A stretch of 64,000 nucleotides of DNA from Brasenia schreberi (lineage: Eukaryota > Streptophyta > Magnoliopsida > Nymphaeales > Cabombaceae). The notes under the pieces are model-generated. The model worked only from the letters and a program-made list of their open reading frames with translations. It had not been told where the DNA came from and did not search any database. The stretch covers positions 21,943,001-22,007,000 of the forward strand of contig JAYKKT010000089.1 of NCBI GenBank assembly GCA_036023115.1, in the 5' to 3' direction. Shown here piece after piece: positions 1 to 10,190 of this stretch. The position numbers and the translations under genes were made by a program. Position 1 is the first letter of the stretch, and every line of letters starts with the position of its first letter.

Positions 1-289
1 AGACGAAGCTCCTTTACTACAACCCCGTATCAAAATTTAATTGAATATAAAGCAAGTTAATGTAATAGACCAAGTTTAGACACTTACAAATAGCTGGTCC
101 ATGTTCAACTTGCTTGCACGTGGGCTCACGGTTCACCTTGGGCAGCCAAGAGGGGGTTATCCTATTTGGCTTTGAGGGAGGTTCTATGGGGCACGATTAG
201 GGCCTTAGGGGAACTAAGGTTCGGCCAAGACGGGGGCTGTGTAGGGTCTGTCCTAGGGTCTGTCCTAGGGTGCAGGTCACGGCCAGGGT

Positions 290-505
290 GTAGGTTAGGT
301 CGGCAGGGGGGTGGCCGGGTGGCTGGCGCGGCCGTTGGGCGCCTGGCGCAGCAGACGGGCGCCTGACGTGGCTGCAGTGGCGCGGCGCGCGGCAGGAAGC
401 AGGGCGCGGTGTGCTGCGGGGAGCGCTGTGGCGCGTGGCACGGCAGGCAACAGGGGCGCGCGGCAACAGAAGGGGCGCGCGGCAGGCGCTGTTTGCTCAC
501 GGCCG
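290..505. other. CpG-dense GC-rich patch within LTR C
   Basis: About 200 bp of GC-rich sequence with many GCGCG, GGCGC and CGGC words, in contrast to the AT-rich surroundings. It sits in the leader of LTR C, where A and Z have their AGCTCGGCC hairpin series. The apparent open frames over it on both strands reflect the lack of AT-rich stop codons and are not genes. Confidence 0.7.
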
Positions 506-544
506 GCCGGGGTGAAGGTTTTTGGGGTTTGTTAGGGATGGTTT

Positions 545-660
545 GAGGCGGTTGGGGTTAGGTTAGGTCTAGTTAGGGTTCAGTTAGGGTTAGGTTGGTT
601 CAGTTAGGGTTAGGTTCAGTTAGGGTTAGGTAGGTTCGAACCTAGGCTAGGTTGGGGTTA
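545..660. repeat. Telomere-like GGTTAGGG repeats in LTR C
   Basis: Degenerate repeats of GGTTAGGGTTAGGTTCAGTTAGG. Comparable GGTTTAGG/GGATTAGG or CCTAA-rich stretches occur in LTRs B (about 12300-12440), D (about 13420-13650), F (about 44730-45060) and E (about 48410-48730). They belong to the LTR leader and are not evidence of a chromosome end: the plant telomere unit is TTTAGGG and these are irregular. Confidence 0.7.
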
Positions 661-880
661 GGTTTACCTCTTGGAGCCGGTCCTTCTTGGCTTGAGCCCA
701 CGTCTCCACGGTTGCAGCCACTTGGTCCAGCCCACCTTGGTTGCAGCTACTTGGTCTAGACCCACTTAGCCCACATGGCTTGAACCCACCTCACCCAATG
801 AGCCCACATGGCTAGGTCTATCACTCCCTCTCTCTCCTCCCAAATATTTGCATGAACCCTTTACATGGACCCCCTCACCT

Positions 881-890
881 CTATTTATAG
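881..890 (-). promoter_or_regulatory. TATA box of LTR C
   Basis: CTATAAATAG on the minus strand, followed by AGGTGAGGGGG as in the equivalent position of LTRs B and L. It lies downstream of the GATCCAAATCC repeats, where a U3 promoter should be. Predicted from sequence only. Confidence 0.6.
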
Positions 891-1539
891 AGATTTGAGG
901 TGGGTCTTGGATTTGGGTTTGGGTTTGGGGTTTGCATCCATACCCACTATTTGGATTTGGATATTGGATCTCAGATATTTTGAGATCCGTATCCGATCCA
1001 AACCCAACATTTTTATGGATATGAATCTGGATATTTTGATCCAGATCTGATCCAATCCAAACACTATTTGGATCCAATCCAAATCCAAACACTATTTGGA
1101 TCGACCCAAACACTATTTGGATTGGCCCAAATCCAAACACTATTCATTACATGGATTTGGATCTGGATATATATGGTCCAGATCCAAATCAAAATTTCTT
1201 CGGACAGTCCTTCTTGGCTTCTTGAGGCGAACGATCTGTGCGGGCACTGGCTTCATCAGCGCTCCGTCTGGTGCTGGGTTTTCCCCAACTTTGTCGTTCG
1301 GACTCCGTTTCGCCGTTCTGGACTCCGTTGAGCTTTTCATCAAATGGGCTCTGCTTTCTTTTGTTTTTTTATCAGGGAGTGGCTTCTGAAGCTCTGGGCT
1401 TCAATCCTCTTCAGGCCTAGGGTCTTCTTTTGGCTTCTGTACCTGTTTTCACATTTCAAAATAGGTCGTCGTTTTGGCTCAAACGAGCTTTTTGGTGTTT
1501 TGAGAGTTTTTGAAATATAGAAGATTTGGGGTGTTTACA

Positions 1540-2339
1540 CCTGCCATAGAAAAACCCACTTCTTCGAGCCTAGTCTTGTACCCTGGAACCAAGATTAGAG
1601 CTTTGAAACAAAAAAATCCATCCCTAGGGGCACCACGAGTTGAACCTAGGGAGCAAGTAAAAAAATTTGAGGGAGCAATCTTGTCTTCCCTCGAAGAAAA
1701 ATTCTCCCAAATACAGGTTGTGTGGAAGCTCACGCCTTCCATCACCCTGCAATATCCAAAGTTCCTCATGGAACCAAGCATGGCTTTCCTTGAGGACAAA
1801 ATCTCCCAATTCGGGGTTGTATGGAAGCACAAGTCTTCCATCACCCCAAAATATCCAAAGTCTATCGAGGGACCAAGCACGGTTTCCCTTGAAGACAAAA
1901 ACACCTTGAAATATCCAAAACTTCTCAAAGGACCAAGCACGGTTTACTTTGAGAAACAAACCTCCCAAACCAGGGTTGCGTGGAAGCCCAAGTCTTCTAT
2001 CACCCCAGAATCCAAAATCCCAAAATCCAAAAGGGTATATATCCCTGACATGGACGATTCCATGTTCCAAGGCCATGATTTATACAAAAACTTTTCAAAA
2101 AACAAGAAGTCTTGGAACATGATTCTAAACATGGGATATAAGCCCTATCAGGGCCTCGAAACCCAAAACCAAGGTAGGCTTGAACCTGTCCTACCTCAGG
2201 CCAATCGACAAAAGTATGGATTGGGCTACAGCCCACTCATACCCCCAGAGCCGCCACCTAAGACCATCTGAGTCAAGGGTGCCCTATAGAACCTCTAAAA
2301 CCCAAAACCCATGTCTTAGACCTATTGATTAGAGTCTGA
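1540..2339 (+). pseudogene. Element A: gag-pro C-terminal linker remnant (Tat)
   Basis: An open stretch to 2271 translates to the region downstream of the protease in the intact copy Z. The matching part includes DMDDSMFQGHDLYKNFSKNK, then SWNMILNMGY and IPPEPPPKTI near the end. Upstream is a lysine/proline-rich linker with three or four diverged repeats of an 'EKxSQxxVVWKxxSSITPxYPK' unit, not seen at that length in Z. The gag and protease core would lie to the left and are replaced by LTR C at 1539. The frame is lost after 2271 (TGA where Z has TGG). The protein is a polyprotein fragment with no enzymatic residues. Confidence 0.8.
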
Positions 2340-2364
2340 TTCATGAATGTTTTCTTTGTAGGTT
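2333..2364 (+). promoter_or_regulatory. Putative branch point and 3' splice acceptor before pol, element A
   Basis: GTCTGATTCA (branch-like CTGAT) is followed by a T-rich run and TTTGTAG at 2355-2361, immediately before the pol start region. It aligns with the same arrangement in Z, H and I. No functional evidence. Confidence 0.45.
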
Positions 2365-4165
2365 CATGGGAAGATCCCTCCTTTTGAAAAAGCCAAAAAA
2401 AAAAAAAAAAATCAGACATTTGCCAAAAACCAAAAAATTGAAAACCCAAAACAAAATCTCAAAAACATTTGGAAAAATAAAAATTCCAAAAAAAAAAAAA
2501 TTGTTTTAAAGCCTTTGGCCATGTACAAAGTCCATTTTCGAAAAATGTAAAAATGCTTTTTTGAAAATTGTATATAACTCCCAAAAACCAAAAAAATCCA
2601 AAAAGTTGATCTTTAACCCCCTTTTTGTCCAGAGCTTTTTCAAATGAAAAGCTCGAGAATCATCAAAGCCAGGAGGAATAAAAACCTCCGAACTTCCTGA
2701 AATTCGCAAGATCCTTGACTTATGCAAAGATTGGGGATTTTTAGAAACAAGCCTAACCCATAGTGTGTGCATAAGCATCATGCATCACACCTTGAAATCA
2801 TTCATATGCATCGAGTCTAGACATCATCCTAGAACTCGAATTCAGGGTTTTGAAAAACCAAAGGGGCAACGAAAGTCGACACCCTAAATATCGAGCCTTC
2901 ATAAGCAGGTCTCCATACGAATCAAATCCAACACCTTCAAGGCAAATTTCAAAAAGAAATGAAAATCTCGAAAAAGGGTTATCATTTCACAAAAGCCTTT
3001 TCAAAATTCTTTTGATAAAAACCTTCCATACATTGCAAGTCATGCATTGTTTGCTTGACTTGATCAAATGAAGATGTTTTTTCATACTAAATAAGCCATA
3101 CATTTTCGAAAAACTCTTTTGGCGTGTGAAAGGAATCACTAAGCCAAAAGAAAAATCGTGCTTAGCCTTGCTGTAGGCCCTAAAAATTCGAGACATCATC
3201 TCCCATAGAAAGGGGAATGATTCCTTAAAGCACTCATTTGAAAAACCTATCTTAAACAGGTAGGCAAAATGGCAGCCCCTTTCAACAGAGTATGAGTTTC
3301 GAAACTCAAGACTCAATTAAGGGACAAGCCCTGTATCGTGTGGCTGAAGTGCCTCTATGAGACACATTCCCCATACTTGGTCAAATGCCCCATGAAGGCA
3401 CGAATTTTCAAAATGAATTCCAAAAACCCTGGTTGACCAAAATCAAGTACAGGAAACATATTTCAAAACAAAAGGGCTGGTATAAAACCATCTTCATATA
3501 GAAAGGGAGGATTTCCCAAAATTGCTTTCTCAAAAGGGATCAAAATTTCGAAAATTTAACCCTACATATACTTTAAAACGAAAGATTTTCAAAACTTCAG
3601 GTTTATATGAAAACCTTGATTGTGTTGGATAAGAACATGAATCTCACGATGAAATATGGACACCATGTCAAAATCAAAGCCCGATGGCCATGATGATCAC
3701 TTAGGGTTGGTTGTGTTTTCCATCCTTGAGCAAAAAGTAGCATGATCATGTTAGGAAAATCGTGGAAGTGCATGGACATGAACATACCATTGTCCATCCA
3801 TAATCCTTTTGAAAAGCCATGGCCCTTCACCATGTGGCCATGCGAAATTTCCCTCAAGCTAGGGGCATTTTTAAATATAGCCCCTAGACACCTTCCATGA
3901 AGAAATGAATTTCATAGAATGCATCTCCTTCTTGACTTGTGAAATACATTTCATATATTCACTCTTGCATAAAATCGTGTATTTCCATTTTGAATCACAT
4001 GGAGTGCATAGCATGCATCATATTCATATCATATCACCCCAAAGAAAGCCCAAGAGGTGGGCAAACCTGAGTAGGAATGTCCCCATGTCTTCAAAAAGGG
4101 CAACAAAAATTCGAAAAATCTGTTGATGTTGTGGGTCAAAATTAGCAAAACCCCGAAAATGCCCG
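2365..4165 (+). pseudogene. Element A: heavily decayed pol relic (RT/RNase H/integrase)
   Basis: No frame survives, but pieces align in order with Z pol. A lysine/asparagine-rich N-terminal stretch with poly-A runs lies near 2395-2510. An 'AACTTCCTGAAATTCGCAAG' piece near 2690 matches the ELPEFHKI region. A stretch at 3318-3420 matches the end of RNase H1 (Z KGQALADYVADF). Sequence at 3610-3850 matches the integrase zinc-finger region, including ATGATCATGTTAGGAAA and the 'CCATGGCCCTTCACCATGTG' stretch. Large deletions removed the RT catalytic region and the integrase core. From about 3860 to 4165 homology is too weak for me to place. It is the most decayed Tat pol here and probably an old insertion. 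Confidence 0.65.
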
Positions 4166-4514
4166 AATATTCAAAAAGGTTTATGTTAAATTCCTTTTTC
4201 AAAAAGATTTTGAAAAATCGAACTCCTTTAAAACTTCTTGAAAAAAGGATCGAAGTAGATTGTACAACCCTGAATGGAGGAATTTATACTTTTCAAAAGG
4301 TAGAGTCTTCCAAAAAAACAAATTGGCGATATTTCAAAGAACCTTGGCTTACAAGATTAAGCCTTGTTCAAAATATCAAAATATTTTCGAATAGCAGATG
4401 CAATTAAGAAATAGGATGATCTCGTTTGAATCGAGTAACCAAAGGGATAAGCCTTCCCCCATTCTACTTTCTCTCCAAAAAGGAAAATTGGCTATGTTCC
4501 AAAGAAAGAAAGAA

Positions 4515-4700
4515 ATCGAGAATACAAAAACTCTTCTGAAAGTGGTCTTCCCTTCATAAACAGGGAATACAAAAACTCCTCCGAAAGAGGTCTTCTCGTT
4601 CAAAAGGAAAAGGAGATATAAAAACACTCCTCCCAAAGAGGTCTTCCCTTCATAAACAGGGAATACAAAAACTCCTCCAAAGAGCTGCTCTCCTTTAAAG
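4515..4700 (+). repeat. Short tandem amplification in element A 3' UTR
   Basis: Successive diverged copies begin AATACAAAAACTCTTCTGAAAG, AATACAAAAACTCCTCCGAAAG, ATAAAAACACTCCTCCCAAAG and AATACAAAAACTCCTCCAAAG. Each holds a small CTCCTCC/GAAAGAGG self-complementary core. Only the last related unit (AATACTCCCAAAGGGAG) is shared with Z and E. Confidence 0.65.
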
Positions 4701-4805
4701 AAAAGAGGGATTAAAGAAAAAATACTCCCAAAGGGAGACCCTCTGTGAAAAAAAAGAAATAAAAAGCCAAAGCTCAAAGAGCGATTTTCCGACTCTTTGC
4801 CTAAA

Positions 4806-4835
4806 ACCACGGGACGCTTCAGAAGGGACTGTGGT
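4806..4835 (+). other. Conserved 3' UTR stem-loop, element A
   Basis: ACCACGG pairs with CTGTGGT (one G-U pair) around an inner CTTC/GAAG mini-stem. The same 30-nt arrangement with a fully paired CCGTGGT arm is in Z and E. Confidence 0.6.
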
Positions 4836-5478
4836 ATCTCTTTCCCATATCCCTACGGCTTATTCCCAAGGAAAAAGGTTCAAATTTGCGAAAATCCTAA
4901 AGTACAAATAAAATCGGCTTATTTGGATTTCATTTTGTTTGAGAACTCGACTCTGTTTTGTAGGAAATGGAACTTTGAAATGTTTTCCAAGTTTTCCTAC
5001 CCCAAAACCTCTACTGAGTAGCAGGTATTGAAACCTGAATGAAGGGAAGTATGAAAAACGGAAATCCTTTTCGATACGAGCTAAAAGGAGTTCGTTTTCA
5101 AAAAAAGAAATTTTTCAAAAAACCCACGAATGTCAAAAAGACAAGGGTAGAACCTGCTTGGAGCAGACAGCCTCAAAAGGCTCTCTCCAAAGCTCGAAAA
5201 CCCAAAAATGTCTAGAAGACATGGGTAAAACCTGCTCAGAGCAGCCTGCCTCAAAAGGCACTCTTCGAGCTCAAAAACCCAAAAACAAAAACGTTTTTCG
5301 CATGCATGCATCCAAAAATCGTCCATGCATGATCATACATAGGGAAACCTAGGAAAAGTCCTCTTTTGCTAAAAATCCCCACCTGTGGTAAAAGAAAATA
5401 GGGTTTTTGCAAAATAAAAATGGTGTATTCTCAAGAAAATTTGAGAGGAAAACCAAAATGGGGTGTTATCTTCTTCGC

Positions 5479-5504
5479 CATTATCCAAATCAATTTGGAT
5501 AATG
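5479..5504. repeat. Perfect palindrome next to the PPT, element A
   Basis: Arms CATTATCCAAAT and ATTTGGATAATG (12 bp each, perfect) are separated by 2 nt, directly before the polypurine tract. Identical in Z and E; degenerate in K. Confidence 0.85.
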
Positions 5505-5519
5505 CCAAAGAGGGGCATC
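5505..5519 (+). promoter_or_regulatory. Polypurine tract of element A
   Basis: CCAAAGAGGGGCATC immediately precedes the TG of the LTR. AAAGAGGGG is the likely plus-strand primer; the CATC spacer before TG is conserved in Z, E and K. Confidence 0.75.
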
Positions 5520-6320
5520 TGTAAACACCCCGAATTTTCCAAAAATCAAAAACTCTCAAAAATACAAAAAAGCTCGTTTGAGCCAAAACGACAACCTGTT
5601 TTAAAATGTGAAAATAGGTACAAAAGGCAAAAGAAAAGCCCAAGCAAGAAGAGGATTCGAGCCCAGAATTTCAGAAGCCACCCCCTGTTCAAAAACGGAA
5701 GAAAAAAGAGCCCGTTTAGAGAAAAGCCCGACAGAAGGGTAAAAATGTAATTTGGGTCAAAGAAAAAGCACAAAGCAGCTCCAAAATGCAGAAAGAAGCC
5801 CAGTACCTGACGAAGTCGATAGAAGTCCGAGACATGTCCCGTCAGAATGAAGAACGGAATCCGTGCGGCAATTTGAGTTCGATATCAATAGGAACCGACC
5901 AAAAACCAAAATGGCGGACCGAAACAAACGCCGAAAAAGTCCTAAAAAGCAAAACACCGGTTGGAAGAAAGACTTGGGGAAGACCCAGGCCAGAGTTGGG
6001 CATCCGATGAATCGAAGCCCGCTCGAAACCGACGGTGAAAAGCACCAGAAAGGACAAAAAAACCAAGGAGCAGAAGAAAAATCTGGATTGGGTCTGGACC
6101 CAAAAATATCCAGATCCAGATCCGAATTGTGTTTGGATTGGATATGGATCTCAAAAATCCAAGATCTGAGATCCGAGATCCAAACCCAAATAAATATTTG
6201 GATTGGATCTGGATCTCAAAATATCTGAGATCCACGATCCAGATCCACATAGGGTTTGGATTGGATCCGGATAGCCAGACCCAAATCCAAGACCCAAGAT
6301 CCATATCCAAGTTGAAAGTC

Positions 6321-6329
6321 TATAAAAGG
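6321..6329 (+). promoter_or_regulatory. TATA box of element A LTR
   Basis: TATAAAAGG followed by ACGTGAGGGGCTG, as in both Z LTRs. It follows the GATCCAAATCC repeats of U3. Confidence 0.7.
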
Positions 6330-6596
6330 ACGTGAGGGGCTGGCTTGAAGAGGGCTGCAAAAAAACCTTTTCACGCCACTTTGCTTGGGTAGGAGAGAGA
6401 GAGAGAGAGGGGAAGAAAGTCAACAAAGGGGGCTAGTTTCCCCCTTTGTCTCTTGTAATAGGTGGGCTGGTTTTGTAAGCTTGGAAGGCACACCATTTCA
6501 TGTCAAGACATTGCTGCAACTCATGTGGATTCGGCAGCCATGGATGGTCCACTTGGTGTGAAGAGAAGGTGCGTGGAGATCACCCAAACCGTGGCC

Positions 6597-6605
6597 AAGG
6601 TGAGT
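6597..6605 (+). promoter_or_regulatory. Near-consensus 5' splice donor in element A LTR leader
   Basis: AAG|GTGAGT, about 280 bp downstream of the TATA box, inside transcribed leader if transcription starts at that box. The same site is in both Z LTRs. Confidence 0.5.
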
Positions 6606-6762
6606 CCCTAGAACCCATCAAAGCCATTCTATCCTTTCCCCCTCTAAAACCACCTAACTATCTTGAGAAAACCCAACAAGGTTCGACCAAACACATGCTG
6701 GCCGAATTTTGCAAAACTACCTAGACTCTACCCAAAAAACCGTCCCACCCAAACCCATACCA

Positions 6763-7104
6763 AGCTCGGCCAAAAGTTGGCCGAGCTCACCCTAGGTCGG
6801 TCCTAGTGAGTCCCTAATACCAAACTAAATCAAACCCACATTGCCCCAGCTCGGCCACTCTTGGCCGAGCCATTCCCCTTAGCCATTTCATCCCAAATCC
6901 CACCTAAACTTAACCCAACTTGATCAGCTCGGCCACCCTTGGCCGAGCCATTCCCTTTAGCATTTTTGCCCTAAGTCCTAACCTAGACTAACCCTAAGTC
7001 TTGACCAGCTCGGCCACCCTTGGTCGAGCCCTTTCTTTAGGACTCACCCTAGGAATAGTTCAAAGAAGGACATCAAACCAGCTCGGCCACCACTTGGCCG
7101 AGCT
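6763..7104. repeat. Series of five AGCTCGGCC hairpins, about 80 bp apart (LTR A)
   Basis: Imperfect to perfect inverted repeats with arms AGCTCGGCCA and TGGCCGAGCT lie at 6763-6787, 6848-6870, 6926-6948, 7007-7029 and 7080-7104. They are separated by CCTAAxxC- and CCTTTAG-rich spacers. A decayed sixth unit (CTAGCTGGTCG) follows near 7160. Confidence 0.8.
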
Positions 7105-7429
7105 TTTCCTTAGGACCCTTCCTAAATCCGCACTAGGACCCTCACCAAACTCGAACCCTAGCTGGTCGCCCATCACCTTAGGACTTAGACTCAAACCTAC
7201 CTAAGCCCCTCACCCAAAACTCCACGCATCGGATCGGTTCGCAGCGAGAGGACCATCCATCGATTATATCCAAGGTCGGATCCCACTGACAAAGAAAAGC
7301 CCGAGCAGGCGACGTGTAAGTGCTCGAACTTGACTCTCTTACATTACTTTAAACTTAATTCAATCCGATATGGGGTTGTAATAACGGAGCTTGTCTCCCC
7401 CCGGATGTAATATATGTGTTTGATTCAAA

Positions 7430-7860
7430 ATACACACACATACACTTGAGCCTTTCCGCTCTTATCTGCACACTTTTGCACACAAACGGGCCTCAACAGC
7501 CCATAGGATATAGCCCTATTTATATACATTCAGCTGGGTTTTAAGGTTCAAGTCGTGTGAGTTGTCTTTCATTTTATACACTCAAAGCACTCACTCACAT
7601 TGAGCCTTTCCGCTCTTACGTATATATACGTATTTCCCTTTCAGCTGGGTTTTAAATTCAAGTTGCATGAGTTGCCTTTCAATTTATACACTCAAAGCAC
7701 TCACTCACATTGAGCCTTCTCGCTCTTACATATATCTATATCTCCCTTCTGTTGCGTTTTACGGTTCAGTTGCGTGGGTTGCATTTCAATTTATCCACAA
7801 CACCCACGCACACATTGAGCCTTTCCGCTCTTAAGATATAGATATATTTAAATTTCTGCA
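7430..7860 (+). repeat. Repeated GAGCCTTTCCGCTCTTA units in LTR A
   Basis: Units of roughly 100-150 bp each contain 'AAGTCGTGTGAGTTG', 'CACTCACTCACATTGAGCC' and TCCGCTCTTA followed by a TATATA run. Occurrences of the core are near 7446, 7600, 7711 and 7817. Equivalent arrays are in Z (18080-18420), B (10800-11370), D (14480-14900) and E (49610-50270). They form the downstream half of the LTR and carry no frame. Confidence 0.7.
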
Positions 7861-8388
7861 ATTTACATTCAAGTCGTGTGAGTTGCATTCAATTTGGGTT
7901 TTCCCTTCTGCTAAGTCTTTCAATTTCAGGTTTTAAGGTTCAGTTTTGTGAGTTGCATTGCATACTCGCCATACTCGAGCTAGAGTTCATACCTGCATCA
8001 AATAAAACCCGAACAAATCGTGCAAACACGCCTAAGTGGTTGAAACTGAAAGACTTAGGGTCGCCCAAAGCCCAGTGAAAGTAAAAACTCGCCAAGTGCA
8101 TGATTTCCAAAGTTTTCAAACACCTGATCATTCAAAAATCAAATTTGAGTTTAACTTGCTCAAACGAAGTCTCTAAGCGTACAGACTAACCCTTGCGCGT
8201 CGGTGCAAGAAGGTCTGTGACGTAAAAATCCCGCTTGCCTACAATTGCCTTTCAAAAAGTTAGATATTTCAAAAACTACTTCGCTAGTTTGAGTAAGCTA
8301 GCTGGCACGCCCTAAAAGCGAACGTAGATTGCGAAAAGATTCGCTCCAGGCCTAAAACACCCGGAGTCGAAGATTTTCCGTGTCTACA

Positions 8389-10057
8389 GCTGTTTTTTCT
8401 AAGTTGGGGTTGATAGATCCTCTCGGACCTGGTCACCTCTCCTACACTTTGCCTAAGGCTCACTCCTAAGTTGGCGCTATTTGTGTGCTTTGGAGCACCC
8501 GGAATTCTTAAGACGGCTCTAGCCGGGGGCGAGACTCTAAGCGCTCCCCGGATCACTACTTGGGCGACTTTCTTATAAATGATGAGAGATGGTGGACAAG
8601 TAGTGAAGCCAGAATATGAATGCACAAAACCTTTTGAGGTTGCGAAAGCACACACCTCTTTTCCCTTCCCACTGGTACTTGCGTGAGTGGGGAAGGGTTC
8701 TTTGAGCACAACTTGGGTGGGCTCAAGTTCTTTAGTGACTTGGAGCCGGCCCTGCTCGATCAAGTTTTCAATTTTGTTTAGAAGGGAAAAACATTTGTTC
8801 GTATCATGGCCTTTGAGCCGATGATACTTACAGTATTTGTTCAAAAATCTCCCTTTCGGTGGGGTCCCCTTAGGAATTTTCGGGAGTATCACCAAGCCCT
8901 AGGCGAGTAGGAGGTCTAGGACCTCCGAGACAGATTGCCCCAGTGGGGTATACTCCTGTTTTTCAAAGTTTTTTTGAAAATTTTCAATTTTTTGATTTTT
9001 TTTGGTGTTCGAGCTTTTTCTAAGTGCCCACCGGGCTGGACTCCACTCGGACATTTGCAAATCTTTTGGAGTTTTACCCCTTTGTCCGTCATGGGTGGCC
9101 CATAAGTTCTGGGTTTTTTAAATCTCATTTTTTGAAGTATTTTTCCTTTCCATAAGTCGTCATAGACTCCCTTCTTTAGATTGGTTTCAAATAAGGAAGC
9201 CTTCTTTATTAACTTATGGAAGGTAGAAATTTCGTGTAAAGAGAGAAGAGTCTTGATCTCCGTTTTAAAATTTTCAAGGATGAGCATGACTGTGCATCCT
9301 TCGGAGATGGGCTCTTTTATTTGCCAGAGGAGGGACCTCCATCGAACGATAAACGCATGTACGTCCTTGTTCGGAGCTTGTTTTGTGTCCCTCAAGGTGT
9401 TCAAAGTGGGCGTTACTTCCACATTGTGCAAAAATCTTTGCATAAAGCAGTTTGCTAACACTTCAAAAGTAGCAAACTGGCTTAAATCATAGGAAGCAAG
9501 CCATTTTGAAGCAATCCCCTTGAGGGAAAGGGGAACCAATAAATCCATTTCGCAGAGTCCCTCTTTTTCTTGTGGGCTTTGCGTGAAAAGAGTTGCAAGT
9601 GGGATCTAGGATCCCCCGTGCCATCATACCAATGGAAATTCGGTACGTCATCGTCACTGTCTGTTTCATAATCAGATGGAAGGAAGTTAGATAGGGCGTA
9701 CGATTTCTTTTCTTTATTTTGCCCTCTCAACAGTAGTTGAAGGGCTTTACGATCCTTCAGTGTGAATGAATCGTGGTATTGGTCCCCCTCCATTGCGGAG
9801 GTTTCCTTGGGTTTTCTTGCTTTTGTAGTTCTTTTCTTGGCTTTGGCAGGTTTGCCATGTGGCGAACAAGAGTCGGTCGCCTCAGCCTCTTGGCTAAGGG
9901 CATCGATTCTTGTGTCTATCTTAGCCTCGAATTCCCTACGTAAGCTTTCTAACTCTTCTCTTTTACATTTTATTTGAGATTTTGAAATCTTTTTAGAAAG
10001 GGAACTTGACGAGCGTGAGGCCCGGCTAGTCACTTTGTTAGAGCCTGAACTAGACAT
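8389..10057 (-). pseudogene. Element B: gag polyprotein, minus strand, broken and interrupted
   Basis: Starts with ATG at 10057 (MSSSGSNKVTSRAS...). It holds the Tat gag features in order: a charged N-terminus with SQEAEA and SCSPHGK, a KDRKALQQLL-type helix, the gag core (WLASYDLSQFATFEVLANCF, then MQRF, HNVEV, TLNTLRDTKQ), and a CX2HX4HX4C motif in CKYHRLKGHDTNKC. Breaks: a frameshift near 9530-9545, another near 8960, and an in-frame TAG near 8900 (LLLA*GL). The frame runs on through KGKEVC and IYQPQL until the 3' LTR of element A begins at 8388. Gag forms the particle and binds RNA. The rest of B should lie left of A, outside the window. Confidence 0.85.
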
Positions 10058-10169
10058 GACTCAACAAAAGGTTTAAAATATTACAAATGTAGTTTAGGCG
10101 AAAATTTTAACACTTTCAAAAAAATTTCGCAGAGTTTTGCTTGTTTTATCAACTTTTTCAAGTCCCGGG

Positions 10170-10186
10170 TCCCACTGGGTGTGCCA
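10170..10186 (-). other. Primer-binding site of element B
   Basis: On the minus strand TGGCACACCCAGTGGGA lies 4 nt after the LTR end. It matches the PBS of Z (TGGCACGCCTGGTGGGA) and I with a few substitutions. I cannot name the tRNA without a search. Confidence 0.75.
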
Positions 10187-10190
10187 AACC

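Larger units (their letters stand above)
1..1539 (-). mobile_element. LTR C, Tat-type Ty3/gypsy, minus strand, partial
   Basis: The right edge reads ...GGGGTGTTTACA, the reverse complement of the TGTAAACACCCC start shared by every Tat LTR in the window, so the LTR begins at 1539 and runs leftward. Minus-strand landmarks come in the usual order: GATCCAAATCC-rich U3 (about 900-1190), TATA box, GTAAAC donor-like site after CCAAGAG (about 660-680), telomere-like repeats, a GC-rich leader, and the 'ACGGGGTTGTA' block at the window edge. The left end lies outside the window. It abuts element A coding sequence at 1540, so it inserted into A or was joined to it. Whether it is a solo LTR or the 5' LTR of a full element cannot be seen. 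Confidence 0.85.
4166..5478 (+). other. Element A 3' untranslated region
   Basis: Aligns with the 3' UTRs of Z (25767-26896) and E (46392-47535), starting at TTATGTTAAATTCC. It carries the conserved CTCCCAAAGGGAGACCCTCT segment (about 4727), the 30-nt stem-loop (4806-4835) and the palindrome next to the PPT. Unlike Z and E, it contains about four diverged direct repeats of roughly 50 bp at 4515-4700 (AATACAAAAACTCCTCC...GAAAGAGGTCTTC). It also has a two-copy repeat of about 85 bp at 5125-5290. No coding potential. Confidence 0.75.
5520..8388 (+). mobile_element. 3' LTR of element A (Tat)
   Basis: TGTAAACACCCC...CCGTGTCTACA, about 2.87 kb, directly after a PPT, so this is the 3' LTR. Layout: an 'AAACCAACCTG'-type start, repeated GATCCAAATCC motifs (about 6080-6310), TATAAAAGG, a GTGAGT donor-like site, five AGCTCGGCC hairpins, the 'GGGGTTGTAATAACGGAGC' block (about 7370), then repeated GAGCCTTTCCGCTCTTA units and a terminal 'GTACAGACTAACCCTTGCGC' segment. 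It belongs to the same LTR subfamily as Z. It is inserted into the gag of minus-strand element B; the sequence after 8388 reads straight into B gag. Confidence 0.9.

Noticed and set aside
162..535. Several open frames over the GC-rich start of the window
   Set aside because: GC-rich sequence lacks stop codons by composition. Frames start at non-ATG codons, are Arg/Ala/Pro-rich, and sit inside LTR C.
540..660. True telomere repeat
   Set aside because: Irregular GGTTAGGG/CAGTTAGGG variants inside an LTR, and the same place in other LTRs carries similar DNA.
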